64,000 nt of DNA from Paenibacillus ferrarius (lineage in GTDB: Bacteria; Bacillota; Bacilli; Paenibacillales; NBRC-103111): NCBI RefSeq assembly GCF_002027705.1, contig NZ_MBTG01000073.1:1-64000 (forward strand). Direction: 5' to 3'. Position numbers and translations under genes: made by a program. Positions 52,656-61,711 of this stretch are shown here, in pieces. The notes under the pieces were generated by a model. That model did not search any database. It saw only the letters and a program-made list of their open reading frames with translations, and was not told where the DNA came from. Each line of letters opens with the position of its first letter. Position 1 is the stretch's first letter.

Positions 52656-54254
52656 TTGTTAGCAACAAAAAAACTAAAAACAGTATTATCCGCAGTACTC
52701 ATGTCATCTGTTGTCATTTCGGCTGCGGCATGTTCATCCGACAAAAATGCAACATCAACTCCAGGTGTATCAACGGGGACTACACCGGCTGCATCGCAAG
52801 CATCTGGTCCACTTATAGAATTGAAAGCGATCACAATGGGGGCAGAACCAGCTAGTGGAATGGCTAACTTCTATAAGAAGCTGGATGAGCTTACGAAGAA
52901 GGATTTTAATGCAACAGTCAGATTTACATTCATTCCATGGGGCGATGAGAAAAATCAAATTAGTCGTGCCATTGTAGCCAAGGAATATGATCTTTATGTT
53001 GGCGGAGCATGGTCGGATTTCAAAAATTTTGCCGTTAAAAATGCATTCGCTGATCTAACACCGTTCTTGAAGAACACGCCGAAGCTTACTGAGCGCTATG
53101 GAGATATTCTGGATCGTCTTAAGATTGATGGCAAAAATTACGGCATTCCCCAATTGTCAAAACCGGGTATTGCTGCTGGGGAAGGCATGCTGTTCCGTGA
53201 AGACTTGAGAAAGAAATGGGGATTACCGGAAATCACAAATCTTGAAACGGCAGAGAAATACTTGTATAAAGCTAAGCAAGAATTTCCAGATACGCCAATG
53301 ATTATCGATAAGCGTGCAGTTAACAACGTCTGGGCTATGGTTGCTGGTAATAAGTATTTAACAGTTACATCCTTGAATGGAACGGTACTAACGGTGGCGT
53401 CGGTGGATGAACCATACAAAGCAATGAGTATTTATGATACGCCAGAGTTTAAACAAGTTCTTGGGTATGTAAAAAAATGGTACGACGATGGGATTATTGC
53501 CCATGATGTGTTAGCATCGCAAGGTAATGAAGGCGACAAAACGAAAGAGCTCATGAAAGCTGGCAAAAAACCACTTGAGTTCAACAATCAGTTCTATGCT
53601 GTAAGCAGCAATTATATTGCAACCATTAAAGATGCTCATCCAGAATTTGAATTGAATTGGGTAGACTTTTCAATGATGAATCCCAAAACGATATTCTTGC
53701 CATCGCATTCCAATGAAACAACAACGATGATTTCAGTTGGCGCTCAAAGTAAGAACGTTGAAACGGCTTTGAAATTCATTGAAAAAGCACATGTGGATCA
53801 GACTTATTATAATTTGCTCAGCTTCGGTGTTGAAGGTGAAAACTATAAAATGGTCAATGGTGCAGTCTCCTCAGAGGGAATTGATGCCAAAAACAAAAAG
53901 CCAGCATGGACAGGCCTGAGTGATGGTTTTATGAATCCAGAACCGAAATATCCTGCTGAATGGCAAGGTATTTATGAAAAATTAAAGTCTGCAGGTGAAG
54001 CTCTTGTTCCTTCTTTGAAAATGAATCCGTACGAAGGATTTGTATTTAACACGTCTGAACTGGCTGCTGAAAATTCAAGTTTAGAAACAGTAAGAACACA
54101 ATTTGCTCTGCCTCTGGTAGTAGGGATGGTTAAGAAAAACCAAGAGGCTGATCTAGAAGCCTTGAAGCAACAACTTAAAGGTGCAGGCTTTGATAAGTAT
54201 ATGGCAGCTTTGCAGAAACAACTGGATACTTTCGCTGCTGCTAAAAAGAAATAG
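52656..54254 (+). CDS. lplA: LplA-type oligosaccharide-binding lipoprotein (third block)
   Basis: A 532-residue binding lipoprotein (lipobox ISAAAC, Cys near residue 26, then a Ser/Thr/Ala tether). Segments typical of the family include FTFIPWGDEKNQISRAIVA, LYVGGAWSDFKNF and GMLFREDLRKKWGLPEI. Start: TTG 52656, 6 bases after GGAGGGG; the TTG at 52641 precedes that site. It belongs with the two permeases upstream. The enzymes downstream suggest an acidic or fucosylated plant oligosaccharide as ligand (inference). Confidence 0.88.
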   Translation: MLATKKLKTVLSAVLMSSVVISAAACSSDKNATSTPGVSTGTTPAASQASGPLIELKAITMGAEPASGMANFYKKLDELTKKDFNATVRFTFIPWGDEKNQISRAIVAKEYDLYVGGAWSDFKNFAVKNAFADLTPFLKNTPKLTERYGDILDRLKIDGKNYGIPQLSKPGIAAGEGMLFREDLRKKWGLPEITNLETAEKYLYKAKQEFPDTPMIIDKRAVNNVWAMVAGNKYLTVTSLNGTVLTVASVDEPYKAMSIYDTPEFKQVLGYVKKWYDDGIIAHDVLASQGNEGDKTKELMKAGKKPLEFNNQFYAVSSNYIATIKDAHPEFELNWVDFSMMNPKTIFLPSHSNETTTMISVGAQSKNVETALKFIEKAHVDQTYYNLLSFGVEGENYKMVNGAVSSEGIDAKNKKPAWTGLSDGFMNPEPKYPAEWQGIYEKLKSAGEALVPSLKMNPYEGFVFNTSELAAENSSLETVRTQFALPLVVGMVKKNQEADLEALKQQLKGAGFDKYMAALQKQLDTFAAAKKK

Positions 54255-54265
54255 ATCCCATATTT

Positions 54266-54290
54266 ATCCCATCCCGAATAGGGGTGGGAT
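54266..54290 (+). terminator. Hairpin after the third importer operon
   Basis: ATCCCATCCC pairs with GGGGTGGGAT around GAATA, with one G-U pair. No T-run follows, so termination may be partial and the regulator genes may also be read from the importer promoter. Confidence 0.55.
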
Positions 54291-54358
54291 GCCTGCATTT
54301 CACCTATCAGATATGCTAAGATGAACTTATGAAGTGATCTTAAAAGGAGTACGATCCC

Positions 54359-55873
54359 ATGCGCTTATTAATTGCAGATGACGATGATTACACCAGGCTT
54401 GGCATAATGGAATCGATGGATTGGACACCATTAGGTATTACAGAGATAAAAGAAGCTAGAGATGGTGCGGAAGCACTCCGAATTGCTGAGGATTTCCATC
54501 CCGATATTGTGTTGACGGATATCCGAATGCCCAAGCTTAATGGTATTGAATTCGCAGAGAAATTAGCTGTTTGTTCCAGTGAAAGTAAGTTGTTATTTAT
54601 GAGTGGATATATGGATGTTGATTATCTAAAAAGTGCAATCAAACTATCTGCCGTAGATTATATAGAGAAGCCAATTAGGCTGACAGATTTGGAAGCCGCG
54701 ATCAAGAAAACAGTAGCATTTATTCATACGAAGAATAGACACCAAAGTATGATGAATCAGAACATGGCCTTACAACGCCAAAAACTCGCGGGAATGTTGA
54801 AATCCAAAAGCATGAACGTGAAAGAAGTCATTTCAATTTGCAAGGAGACTGATTTTCCAGCGGATAGTACATATATGTGCATTGTACTCTCACAAGGAAC
54901 AGATGAAGAAGTACAAGATAGTTGGATAGCTTTTATTAACGATTATTGGAGCTCCTACCACATCCCATCTCTAGGTACAGTAGTTGAAAATAATAAGTAC
55001 CTCTCTATATTGTCCGTTAAGAAGCATGACAGGAAGCGAATCTTATATGTAATTGATCTTCTCTTAAAAAAAAATGAAGGCTGGATTCTAGGCGTTGGAA
55101 AGGAAGCGCTTCATTTAGAAACGGTTGCTGAAAGCTTTCAAACAGCATTGCGTGCATTAGAAAGTTCCTTTTATCATCCAAATCTACAAATGTTCGGATT
55201 GGAACAAAGAAAAAATGCTCCTCAGGGATTGGGAGTTGAGCTCTATTCGGAATTCTACAGTTTGTTGAAGAATGAACCCACCCAATTAGCTGCTTGGGTT
55301 GATATGATCTGTAAGCAGTTCTGCGAGTTTGAATATCCACGCAAAGAACGAGTTTGTGAATTGTTCATTTCTTTTGCGCAAGCTATATTGCACGAGAAAA
55401 GCTCACTCTTAAATAAAATGAACCACATTTTCAATACGAACGATCTAGAAATGTATATTCATAAGTGTCGTTCAATCTTTGCAATTAAGAATTTTATGCA
55501 GCAGCTCCTTACTTTGTATGTTGAGGAATTGGAGGATTTATCCCAATATTCTAGGGTTATAAGAGATGTGATGTCATATATTACTTCCAATTGCAGCCAT
55601 GTGGATTTGGATGTGCGTGAAATTGCAGAGTCTGTTCATCTGTCCACAGCACATCTCGGCATGTTATTTAAGAACGAAACCGGGGTAACGATTAAGCAAT
55701 ACATTGGCGATTACAGATTGGAGCTGGCCAAAAAATTGATATCGAATGAACATTATAAAATAAATATGATTTCGGAGTTGTGCGGTTACGCAAGTGCCAG
55801 TTATTTCACGAAAGTTTTCCGGGCAGCAACGAATTTGACACCTGTTGAGTATAGAAAGATGATTATGAAATGA
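54359..55873 (+). CDS. YesN-type response regulator (third block)
   Basis: A 504-residue regulator: receiver with DDDD at 7-10, phospho-acceptor Asp54 in IVLTDIRMPKL and the conserved Lys in DYIEKPIRL; C-terminal AraC-type domain (about 405-500, ISELCGYASASYFTKVFRAATNLTP). AAAGGAG precedes ATG 54359. It overlaps the kinase start by four bases (ATGA). It is the natural candidate to bind the AGTACAAG boxes at 50563 and 57714 (inference). Confidence 0.9.
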   Translation: MRLLIADDDDYTRLGIMESMDWTPLGITEIKEARDGAEALRIAEDFHPDIVLTDIRMPKLNGIEFAEKLAVCSSESKLLFMSGYMDVDYLKSAIKLSAVDYIEKPIRLTDLEAAIKKTVAFIHTKNRHQSMMNQNMALQRQKLAGMLKSKSMNVKEVISICKETDFPADSTYMCIVLSQGTDEEVQDSWIAFINDYWSSYHIPSLGTVVENNKYLSILSVKKHDRKRILYVIDLLLKKNEGWILGVGKEALHLETVAESFQTALRALESSFYHPNLQMFGLEQRKNAPQGLGVELYSEFYSLLKNEPTQLAAWVDMICKQFCEFEYPRKERVCELFISFAQAILHEKSSLLNKMNHIFNTNDLEMYIHKCRSIFAIKNFMQQLLTLYVEELEDLSQYSRVIRDVMSYITSNCSHVDLDVREIAESVHLSTAHLGMLFKNETGVTIKQYIGDYRLELAKKLISNEHYKINMISELCGYASASYFTKVFRAATNLTPVEYRKMIMK

Positions 55874-57630
55874 AGATCAAACTTTGGTTTTCAAACTTAT
55901 CATTAAAGCAAAAACTGCTATTTTTATTCGCCTTGGTAGGACTTATCCCGCTGATGATTACTTTCATTATTTCATATCAAAAAATAACAAGTGCTACGTT
56001 GAAGTCTCAGAATTATGCAGCTAATCAAAACTATGAACAAACCCTTTCTTCCTTATCTGGGACATTTACTCGAATTGAGAAGTTGTCGACGATGGTCATT
56101 TTAAATGATGCTCTTGTATCCGCTTTAGGAACTGATCCCTTGCAGAAGGATATTGGTGAACAACTCATTGATTTTGGCAAAATAGAAACTTATACAAAGA
56201 CATTGGAGGAGAGCTCGGAGAGCGAACGTATTACCTACTATATCGATGATCGGTTTGTTGTGTCAGGAACAGATACGCGTTTCCGCAAATTAAAGTTAAT
56301 TGAAGGTCGAGAATGGTCCAAGAAAGTAATTAACAATGCGGGAAGGCCTACTTGGGTGTTGTACGAAAATGAGAGTTCTAACGAGTCACGCAAGTATTTG
56401 ACTTTAGGAAGAATTTTATGGGATACGAGGAACTATAGTGACTCGATAGGTTTAGTAACGATCGACTTGGATTTAAAGAAAATACGAGATAACTTAACGC
56501 GAACTGTCCCTGAGCAGGTAGTTTATTTGATAAATGAAGAGGGACAGCTGGTTGCGGGTAGTGACAATGTCAACGCAGCCCATGTATCCGACCTAGTCAT
56601 AAGCCCCTCTCAAATTAAGGAAACAAAAAGTGATTTTGAGGAAATCAAGCTGAATAATATGGATTACTTGCTACGATGCAACCAGATTGGAAAAACTGGC
56701 ATTTTCTTGACTTCGATCATTCCCAAAACAGCGGCATCAAAAGCCGTAGATATTGTAGGTACACAAATGATCATGATCTATGTGGTGGTGGCTGCTGCAT
56801 TGATGATCCTTATTTTCCCCGTAACTAGATCGATTACAGCTCGAATTTTCTTGTTGTCCAGGAAGATGGATCAGGTTCGGCTAGGTGAGCTGAGGAAACT
56901 TGATATTGAGCCGCGCGACGATGAAATGGGTCGACTCGTTTCAAGCTACAACTACATGATTAATAGTGTTCAAGATCTTCTTCAGGAGCAATATCAGTTA
57001 GGCCAGGAAAAAAAGGGGGCAGAGCTCAAGGCGCTCCAATCCCAGATCAATCCACATTTTCTATATAACACCCTCGATATGCTGAATTGGATGGCCCAAA
57101 GAGAAGAACGGGACAATATCCAGCAAGTGGTTTATGCGTTATCGGATTATTACAAACTTATTTTGAATAAAGGTGAGGATCTCGTTACGCTGAAGGATGA
57201 GCTTCGCATGTGTCGTATTTATGTGGATATCCAGCAGAGGCGCTTCAGAGGGAGGATTACATTCGCAATTGAGGTAGATGAGGAGCTTTTGGATTGTTTA
57301 CTCCCCAAGATCACGCTCCAACCTTTAGTTGAGAATGCCATTGTGCACGGTATTACAGAAAAGCCTGATGGTAAGGGAACTGTCACTATAAAGGCAACTG
57401 CGAAAGATCAGCGATTGCTTCTATCTATTGAGGATGATGGAATCGGCTTAAAGAATGATTTAAGCGATAGACCTGGTTATCGTGGCAGCGGATATGGGAT
57501 CAAAAATATCGAGAAACGTTTGGAATTATACTTTGGTGAAAGCCAATGTATGCGGTATGAAAGCGATTCGGACACGGGAACTCGCATAACAATTGATGTG
57601 CCGGTGGTACGTCATTCGAATAACATGTAA
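55870..57630 (+). CDS. YesM-type sensor histidine kinase (third block)
   Basis: A 586-residue kinase with membrane segments near 17-38 and 293-315, an extracellular sensor between them, HAMP, phospho-acceptor His396 in QINPHFLYNTLDML, and ATPase motifs LVENAIVHG and IEDDGIGL. The ATGA overlap with the regulator gene shows coupled translation. In this block regulator precedes kinase, as in the first block, whereas the beta-glucan block has kinase first. Confidence 0.92.
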   Translation: MKIKLWFSNLSLKQKLLFLFALVGLIPLMITFIISYQKITSATLKSQNYAANQNYEQTLSSLSGTFTRIEKLSTMVILNDALVSALGTDPLQKDIGEQLIDFGKIETYTKTLEESSESERITYYIDDRFVVSGTDTRFRKLKLIEGREWSKKVINNAGRPTWVLYENESSNESRKYLTLGRILWDTRNYSDSIGLVTIDLDLKKIRDNLTRTVPEQVVYLINEEGQLVAGSDNVNAAHVSDLVISPSQIKETKSDFEEIKLNNMDYLLRCNQIGKTGIFLTSIIPKTAASKAVDIVGTQMIMIYVVVAAALMILIFPVTRSITARIFLLSRKMDQVRLGELRKLDIEPRDDEMGRLVSSYNYMINSVQDLLQEQYQLGQEKKGAELKALQSQINPHFLYNTLDMLNWMAQREERDNIQQVVYALSDYYKLILNKGEDLVTLKDELRMCRIYVDIQQRRFRGRITFAIEVDEELLDCLLPKITLQPLVENAIVHGITEKPDGKGTVTIKATAKDQRLLLSIEDDGIGLKNDLSDRPGYRGSGYGIKNIEKRLELYFGESQCMRYESDSDTGTRITIDVPVVRHSNNM

Positions 57631-57657
57631 AAGGTTTCTCCTACAGTTGATATATGT

Positions 57658-57686
57658 AACCCCAGTGCCTTTCCGGTACCGGGGTT
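57658..57686 (+). terminator. Hairpin after the kinase gene
   Basis: AACCCC (57658-57663) pairs with GGGGTT (57681-57686); the loop contains the palindrome CCGGTACCGG. The T-run is poor, so termination strength is uncertain. Confidence 0.5.
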
Positions 57687-57713
57687 GTTCAGTTTGAGCA
57701 TGTAACCTAGAAA

Positions 57714-57770
57714 AGTACAAGGAATCTTGAGAATTTAGGATAGGCCATCTTCTTCCACCTTGATAAAATT
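57714..57770 (+). promoter_or_regulatory. Third-block promoter, copy 2 (catabolic operon)
   Basis: AGTACAAGGAATC at 57714 and TGATAAAATT beginning at 57761, 47 bases later, as at 50563. The -10 is TAAAAT (57764-57769). Bases between the two boxes are largely different in the two copies, which makes the conserved ends stand out. Confidence 0.6.
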
Positions 57771-57783
57771 GACGTGTACTATC

Positions 57784-57798
57784 ATGTAAGCGATTACG
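57784..57798 (+). promoter_or_regulatory. cre-like site in the leader of the GH28 operon
   Basis: ATGTAAGCGATTACG fits the CcpA consensus with one mismatch. It lies between the -10 and the ribosome binding site, a position suited to roadblock repression, as at 27961. Confidence 0.6.
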
Positions 57799-57826
57799 GC
57801 ACTTGTTGGAGGATGAATATATAAAC

Positions 57827-59251
57827 ATGGAAAAATCTAAGCTTATTACTTATTCCATACCTAATCCAATTCCGAGGAATAAAGATTTCTCTGTAAACGT
57901 CCGGACCCCCGGAGGAGATTGGAAAGAACTAGACGTACTAGTAGTGAAAGTCGATATGCACGATGTGAGGGAAGCGGCAATGGCCAGCTTCGATTTTTAC
58001 TGTGAAGTAGAAGTTGAAGTCATCAGCCACCGCAGCTTTATCCAAAAGGTCGAAATTCGACCGCATTCCGCTGGTATCCTACTTGACACGAGTAATCAAG
58101 AGCGATTGCAATTCACTTTGACGCAACCTCAGAAACTCTCTATTGAGATAAATGGAGACCGTTTTCATAATTTGCATCTATTTGCGAAAGAAATTCAATC
58201 AGAGCAACCCGATCCACAAGGTGCGGGTGTAGTCGTCATCGATCCAGGGATTCATCGAACGGAAATGTTGGTTGAACGGATGGAGATAGGCATACATACA
58301 CTTTATTTTAAACCAGGCATGCATCATATTGAGCAGGTGCTATTGAACATTCCTTCAGGAATGTCTGTCTATTTGGCGGGTGGTGCAGTCCTCGTAGGTT
58401 CGCTCGTTTGCGATTGCGTAACGGATGTTAAAATCTCAGGCAGAGGCTTGATTTACTTAGCAGATTTCGGCCGATTCTCTGCATTCCGAGGCGTGCGTAT
58501 CATGTATAGCAAGGATATCGAGGTGTCAGGCATCGCGGTCATTGATCCTCCTCATTATAGTATCTACTTAGGCCAATCAGAGCGAATCCGTATACGAGAT
58601 TTCGAGTCCTTCAGTACACGGGGCTGGTCAGATGGCATCGATATGATGTCGTGTTGCGACGTTGATATCGACAATGTATTTATGCGAAATTCAGATGATT
58701 GTATTGCAATCTATGGACATCGTTGGGGGTACTACGGAGACGCTAAGAATATTACTGTCAAAAATTCAGTGCTTTGGGCTGATGTAGCACATCCGACGAT
58801 GATTGGAACGCATGGCGATTATCATGGAGAAGGAACGTTAATCGAGAATATCTTGTTTGAGAATATAGACATTTTGGAACATCACGAGCCGCAGGATGGG
58901 TATCGTGGATGCCTAACGATCAATGCGGGAGATAAAAATATCGTGAGGCATGTGTCCTATCGGAACATTCGTATTGATCCTTTTGAATTAGGAAGAATTA
59001 TCGACATTCGTGTGATTTGGAACCCAGACTATAATCCGGTCCCAGGGAATGGCATTGAACATGTGGAGTTTGACAATATTCGTTATCGCGGGAGCGAGGA
59101 TGTGGTTTCATCCATCTGTGGATTTGACGAGGGCAGGTCTGTCAAAAGTGTCTTAATTAAAGATTTTTATAGAAACGGTGTAAAAATAACAGGTGCTTCT
59201 GAAGGTAAGGTGAACGTTGGATCGTTCGTGTCCGATGTGCGATTTGAATAA
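57827..59251 (+). CDS. GH28-family (polygalacturonase-like) beta-helix hydrolase, cytoplasmic
   Basis: A 474-residue right-handed beta-helix protein of the GH28 family with an extra N-terminal domain of about 140 residues. Catalytic-site equivalents: Asp269 and Asp272 in GWSDGIDMMSC (usually NTDG), the Asp pair 290-291 in RNSDDCIAIYG, and His329 in GTHGDYHGEG. The departures from the classical motifs suggest a linkage other than plain homogalacturonan, perhaps exo-acting on an oligomer. No signal peptide. Start: ATG 57827; GGAGGA is 13 bases upstream and TTG 57803 precedes that site. First gene of a four-gene catabolic operon. Confidence 0.8.
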   Translation: MEKSKLITYSIPNPIPRNKDFSVNVRTPGGDWKELDVLVVKVDMHDVREAAMASFDFYCEVEVEVISHRSFIQKVEIRPHSAGILLDTSNQERLQFTLTQPQKLSIEINGDRFHNLHLFAKEIQSEQPDPQGAGVVVIDPGIHRTEMLVERMEIGIHTLYFKPGMHHIEQVLLNIPSGMSVYLAGGAVLVGSLVCDCVTDVKISGRGLIYLADFGRFSAFRGVRIMYSKDIEVSGIAVIDPPHYSIYLGQSERIRIRDFESFSTRGWSDGIDMMSCCDVDIDNVFMRNSDDCIAIYGHRWGYYGDAKNITVKNSVLWADVAHPTMIGTHGDYHGEGTLIENILFENIDILEHHEPQDGYRGCLTINAGDKNIVRHVSYRNIRIDPFELGRIIDIRVIWNPDYNPVPGNGIEHVEFDNIRYRGSEDVVSSICGFDEGRSVKSVLIKDFYRNGVKITGASEGKVNVGSFVSDVRFE

Positions 59252-59300
59252 GTTGCGTTGTAGTTAAACAGAGCACCTATGAGTGAGGAGAGAACACAAC

Positions 59301-61691
59301 ATGAAGTTATGTTATCAAGTTCCAGCAGGGAAATGGACAGAGGCGTTACCGCTTGGCAACGGGCGTCTGGGAGCGATGGTTTTCGGAGGAATCGAATCAG
59401 AAAAGTTGCAGTTGAATGAGGATACATTGTGGTCAGGTGCACCGAAGGATGGAACGAATCCAAGAGTACGAGACATCTTGCCCGAGATCCGCAAAAGCAT
59501 TAATGAAGGTTCATATACGAATGCAGATGTATTAAGTAAAGAAATGATGGGACCTTACACACAATCATATCTGCCGCTTGGCGACCTGAGTATTCATTTC
59601 TATCACGGAGATCTTGCACAAGATTACTCACGTGAATTAGATATTGAGACGGCAACGACAACTGTTTCTTATAAAATTGGTGAGGTTACCTATAAACGGA
59701 CGTATTTTATCTCTTATCCCGATCAAGTAATTGTTCTGCGATTTGAGGCAGATCGACCTAGAATGCTTAATTTCGGAGTGAAATTGTGGAGCCCACTCAA
59801 GCATCATACGGGTGTAGAAGATGATCGACTTGTCTTGAAGGGGAAAGCGCCCGTGCATGTGGACCCGAATTATTACCGCACGAACAACCCGGTTGTTTAC
59901 GGGGATGAAGGTATGAGGTTCGAAGGTAGACTTGCATATCGCGTCGAGAATGGTCAGTCCGTTGTGAATCAAGATGGCTTGTACATGGAAGGTGCTACGT
60001 CAGCTACACTTATTTTCAGTGCAGCTACGAGCTTCAATGGTTTTGATCGTAATCCTGCTGCTGAAGGCAAGGATCCTTCTTCGATTGTTGAATCTCACGT
60101 GGCTGCAGCTCTAGAGAAGAGCTACCTCGCGTTATTGAACGATCACATTGACGATTATCGTGCATTATTTGATCGTGTTTCGTTAGACTTGGGTGCTGCT
60201 GATTTAGCCCCAATGAAGTCAACAGATGCTAGAGTTGAAGCTCATGGGGCGAGAGATAAGAAGCTGGTCGAGCTCTTGTTTCAATTTGGGCGATATTTGA
60301 TGATCTCCAGTTCACGTCCCGGCACACAGGCTGCAAACCTACAAGGGATTTGGAATAAAGACGTTCGACCGCCTTGGAGCAGCAACTATACGTTAAATAT
60401 TAATGCGGAGATGAATTACTGGCTTGCTGAGACGTGCAATTTGGCGGAGTGTCATCAACCACTGCTTACGTTCACAAAGAATCTGAGCACAAAGGGAACA
60501 AATGTGGCAAAGGTCAATTACGCTGCAAAGGGGTGGACTGCGCATCATAATAGCGATATTTGGTGCCAAGCTGCACCTGTTGGAGACTATGGAGCAGGAG
60601 ATCCGGTATGGGCTAGTTGGCCAATGGCGAGTCCTTGGTTAAGTCAACATCTTTGGGAGCATTATGATTTCGGACGTGACGACACTTATCTTCGGGAAAT
60701 GGCGTACCCGATCATGAAAGAAGCGGCCCTCTTTTGTCTAGATTGGTTGCAAGAAGAACCGGATGGAAGCTTGATCTCATCGCCCTCAACGTCGCCTGAA
60801 CATAAATTTGTAACGGCAGATGGCTCCCTCGCTGCTGTGAGTAAAGGGGCTGCTATGGACCATGCGTTAATGTGGGATCTGTTTACTAATTGCGTCAAGG
60901 CAGCCAAGGCATTGGGCATGGATGAATCGTTTCAAGCTGAGTTAGAAATGGCTAAAGCTCGCTTATTCCCTTATCAAATTGGGAAGCATGGCCAGCTGCA
61001 GGAATGGTTTCAAGATTTCGCGGATCAAGATGTGTTTCACCGGCATGTATCACATTTGTACGGCGTATTTCCAGGTTGCGAACTTACTGCCGAAACGGCG
61101 CCTGAGTTGTTCGAAGCCGCTCAACGTTCTTTAGAGCGGAGAAGCGACATTGGCACTGGTTGGAGTTTAGCATGGAAAATTAATTTATGGGCCCGTTTTA
61201 GGGATGGAAATCGGGCATTACGCTTAATAGATGATGTCTTTAACCTTGTTCGGGAAGAAAAAGGTGCTGTTACAGGCGGCGGAGTTTACCCTAATTTGTT
61301 CGGTGCTCATCCACCCTTTCAAATCGATGGCAACTTTGGGTTTACGGCTGGTGTGGCAGAAATGCTCCTGCAGTCTCACGCAGAGGTGATTTATTTATTG
61401 CCAGCAACTCCTGATGACTGGGCATCTGGGCATGTTAAAGGGCTGCGAGCACGCGGGGGCTTCGAAATTAATATTTCGTGGGAGAACGGTGAGATTACGA
61501 GTGCGACAATACTATCTCTACAAGGCAATTCATGTAACGTGACGTCAGCAATTCCTTTGCAGGTCGAAGCAAATGGTCATTCGGTGGCAAGTGTGTGCCA
61601 TAGTAACGGCATGGTCACGTTTGCGACGACGGTAGGCATGACATATAAGATCTCACCAGTTTTAAAAGCTTCTTCGGATATGAAACGTTAA
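59301..61691 (+). CDS. GH95 alpha-L-fucosidase / alpha-L-galactosidase, cytoplasmic
   Basis: A 796-residue GH95 enzyme, complete in length. N-terminal motif ALPLGNGRLGAMVFGG and the (alpha/alpha)6 barrel are clear. Residues equivalent to those of the bifidobacterial enzyme AfcA can be placed: Asn366 and Asn368 (NINAEMNYW), Glu500 (STSPEHKF) and Asp676 (FQIDGNFGFTAG). GH95 inverts and releases alpha-1,2-linked L-fucose or L-galactose, sugars found in xyloglucan and rhamnogalacturonan side chains. No signal peptide, so it works on imported oligomers. Start: ATG 59301, 10 bases after GAGGAG; the in-frame GTG 59283 lies before that site. Confidence 0.92.
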   Translation: MKLCYQVPAGKWTEALPLGNGRLGAMVFGGIESEKLQLNEDTLWSGAPKDGTNPRVRDILPEIRKSINEGSYTNADVLSKEMMGPYTQSYLPLGDLSIHFYHGDLAQDYSRELDIETATTTVSYKIGEVTYKRTYFISYPDQVIVLRFEADRPRMLNFGVKLWSPLKHHTGVEDDRLVLKGKAPVHVDPNYYRTNNPVVYGDEGMRFEGRLAYRVENGQSVVNQDGLYMEGATSATLIFSAATSFNGFDRNPAAEGKDPSSIVESHVAAALEKSYLALLNDHIDDYRALFDRVSLDLGAADLAPMKSTDARVEAHGARDKKLVELLFQFGRYLMISSSRPGTQAANLQGIWNKDVRPPWSSNYTLNINAEMNYWLAETCNLAECHQPLLTFTKNLSTKGTNVAKVNYAAKGWTAHHNSDIWCQAAPVGDYGAGDPVWASWPMASPWLSQHLWEHYDFGRDDTYLREMAYPIMKEAALFCLDWLQEEPDGSLISSPSTSPEHKFVTADGSLAAVSKGAAMDHALMWDLFTNCVKAAKALGMDESFQAELEMAKARLFPYQIGKHGQLQEWFQDFADQDVFHRHVSHLYGVFPGCELTAETAPELFEAAQRSLERRSDIGTGWSLAWKINLWARFRDGNRALRLIDDVFNLVREEKGAVTGGGVYPNLFGAHPPFQIDGNFGFTAGVAEMLLQSHAEVIYLLPATPDDWASGHVKGLRARGGFEINISWENGEITSATILSLQGNSCNVTSAIPLQVEANGHSVASVCHSNGMVTFATTVGMTYKISPVLKASSDMKR

Positions 61692-61711
61692 GGAATGAAG
61701 GAGTGAATGAG

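Noticed and set aside
50644..54254. Possible missing ATPase gene for the importers.
   Set aside because: None of the three importer operons contains an ATPase; this importer class normally shares one ATPase encoded elsewhere, so absence is expected.
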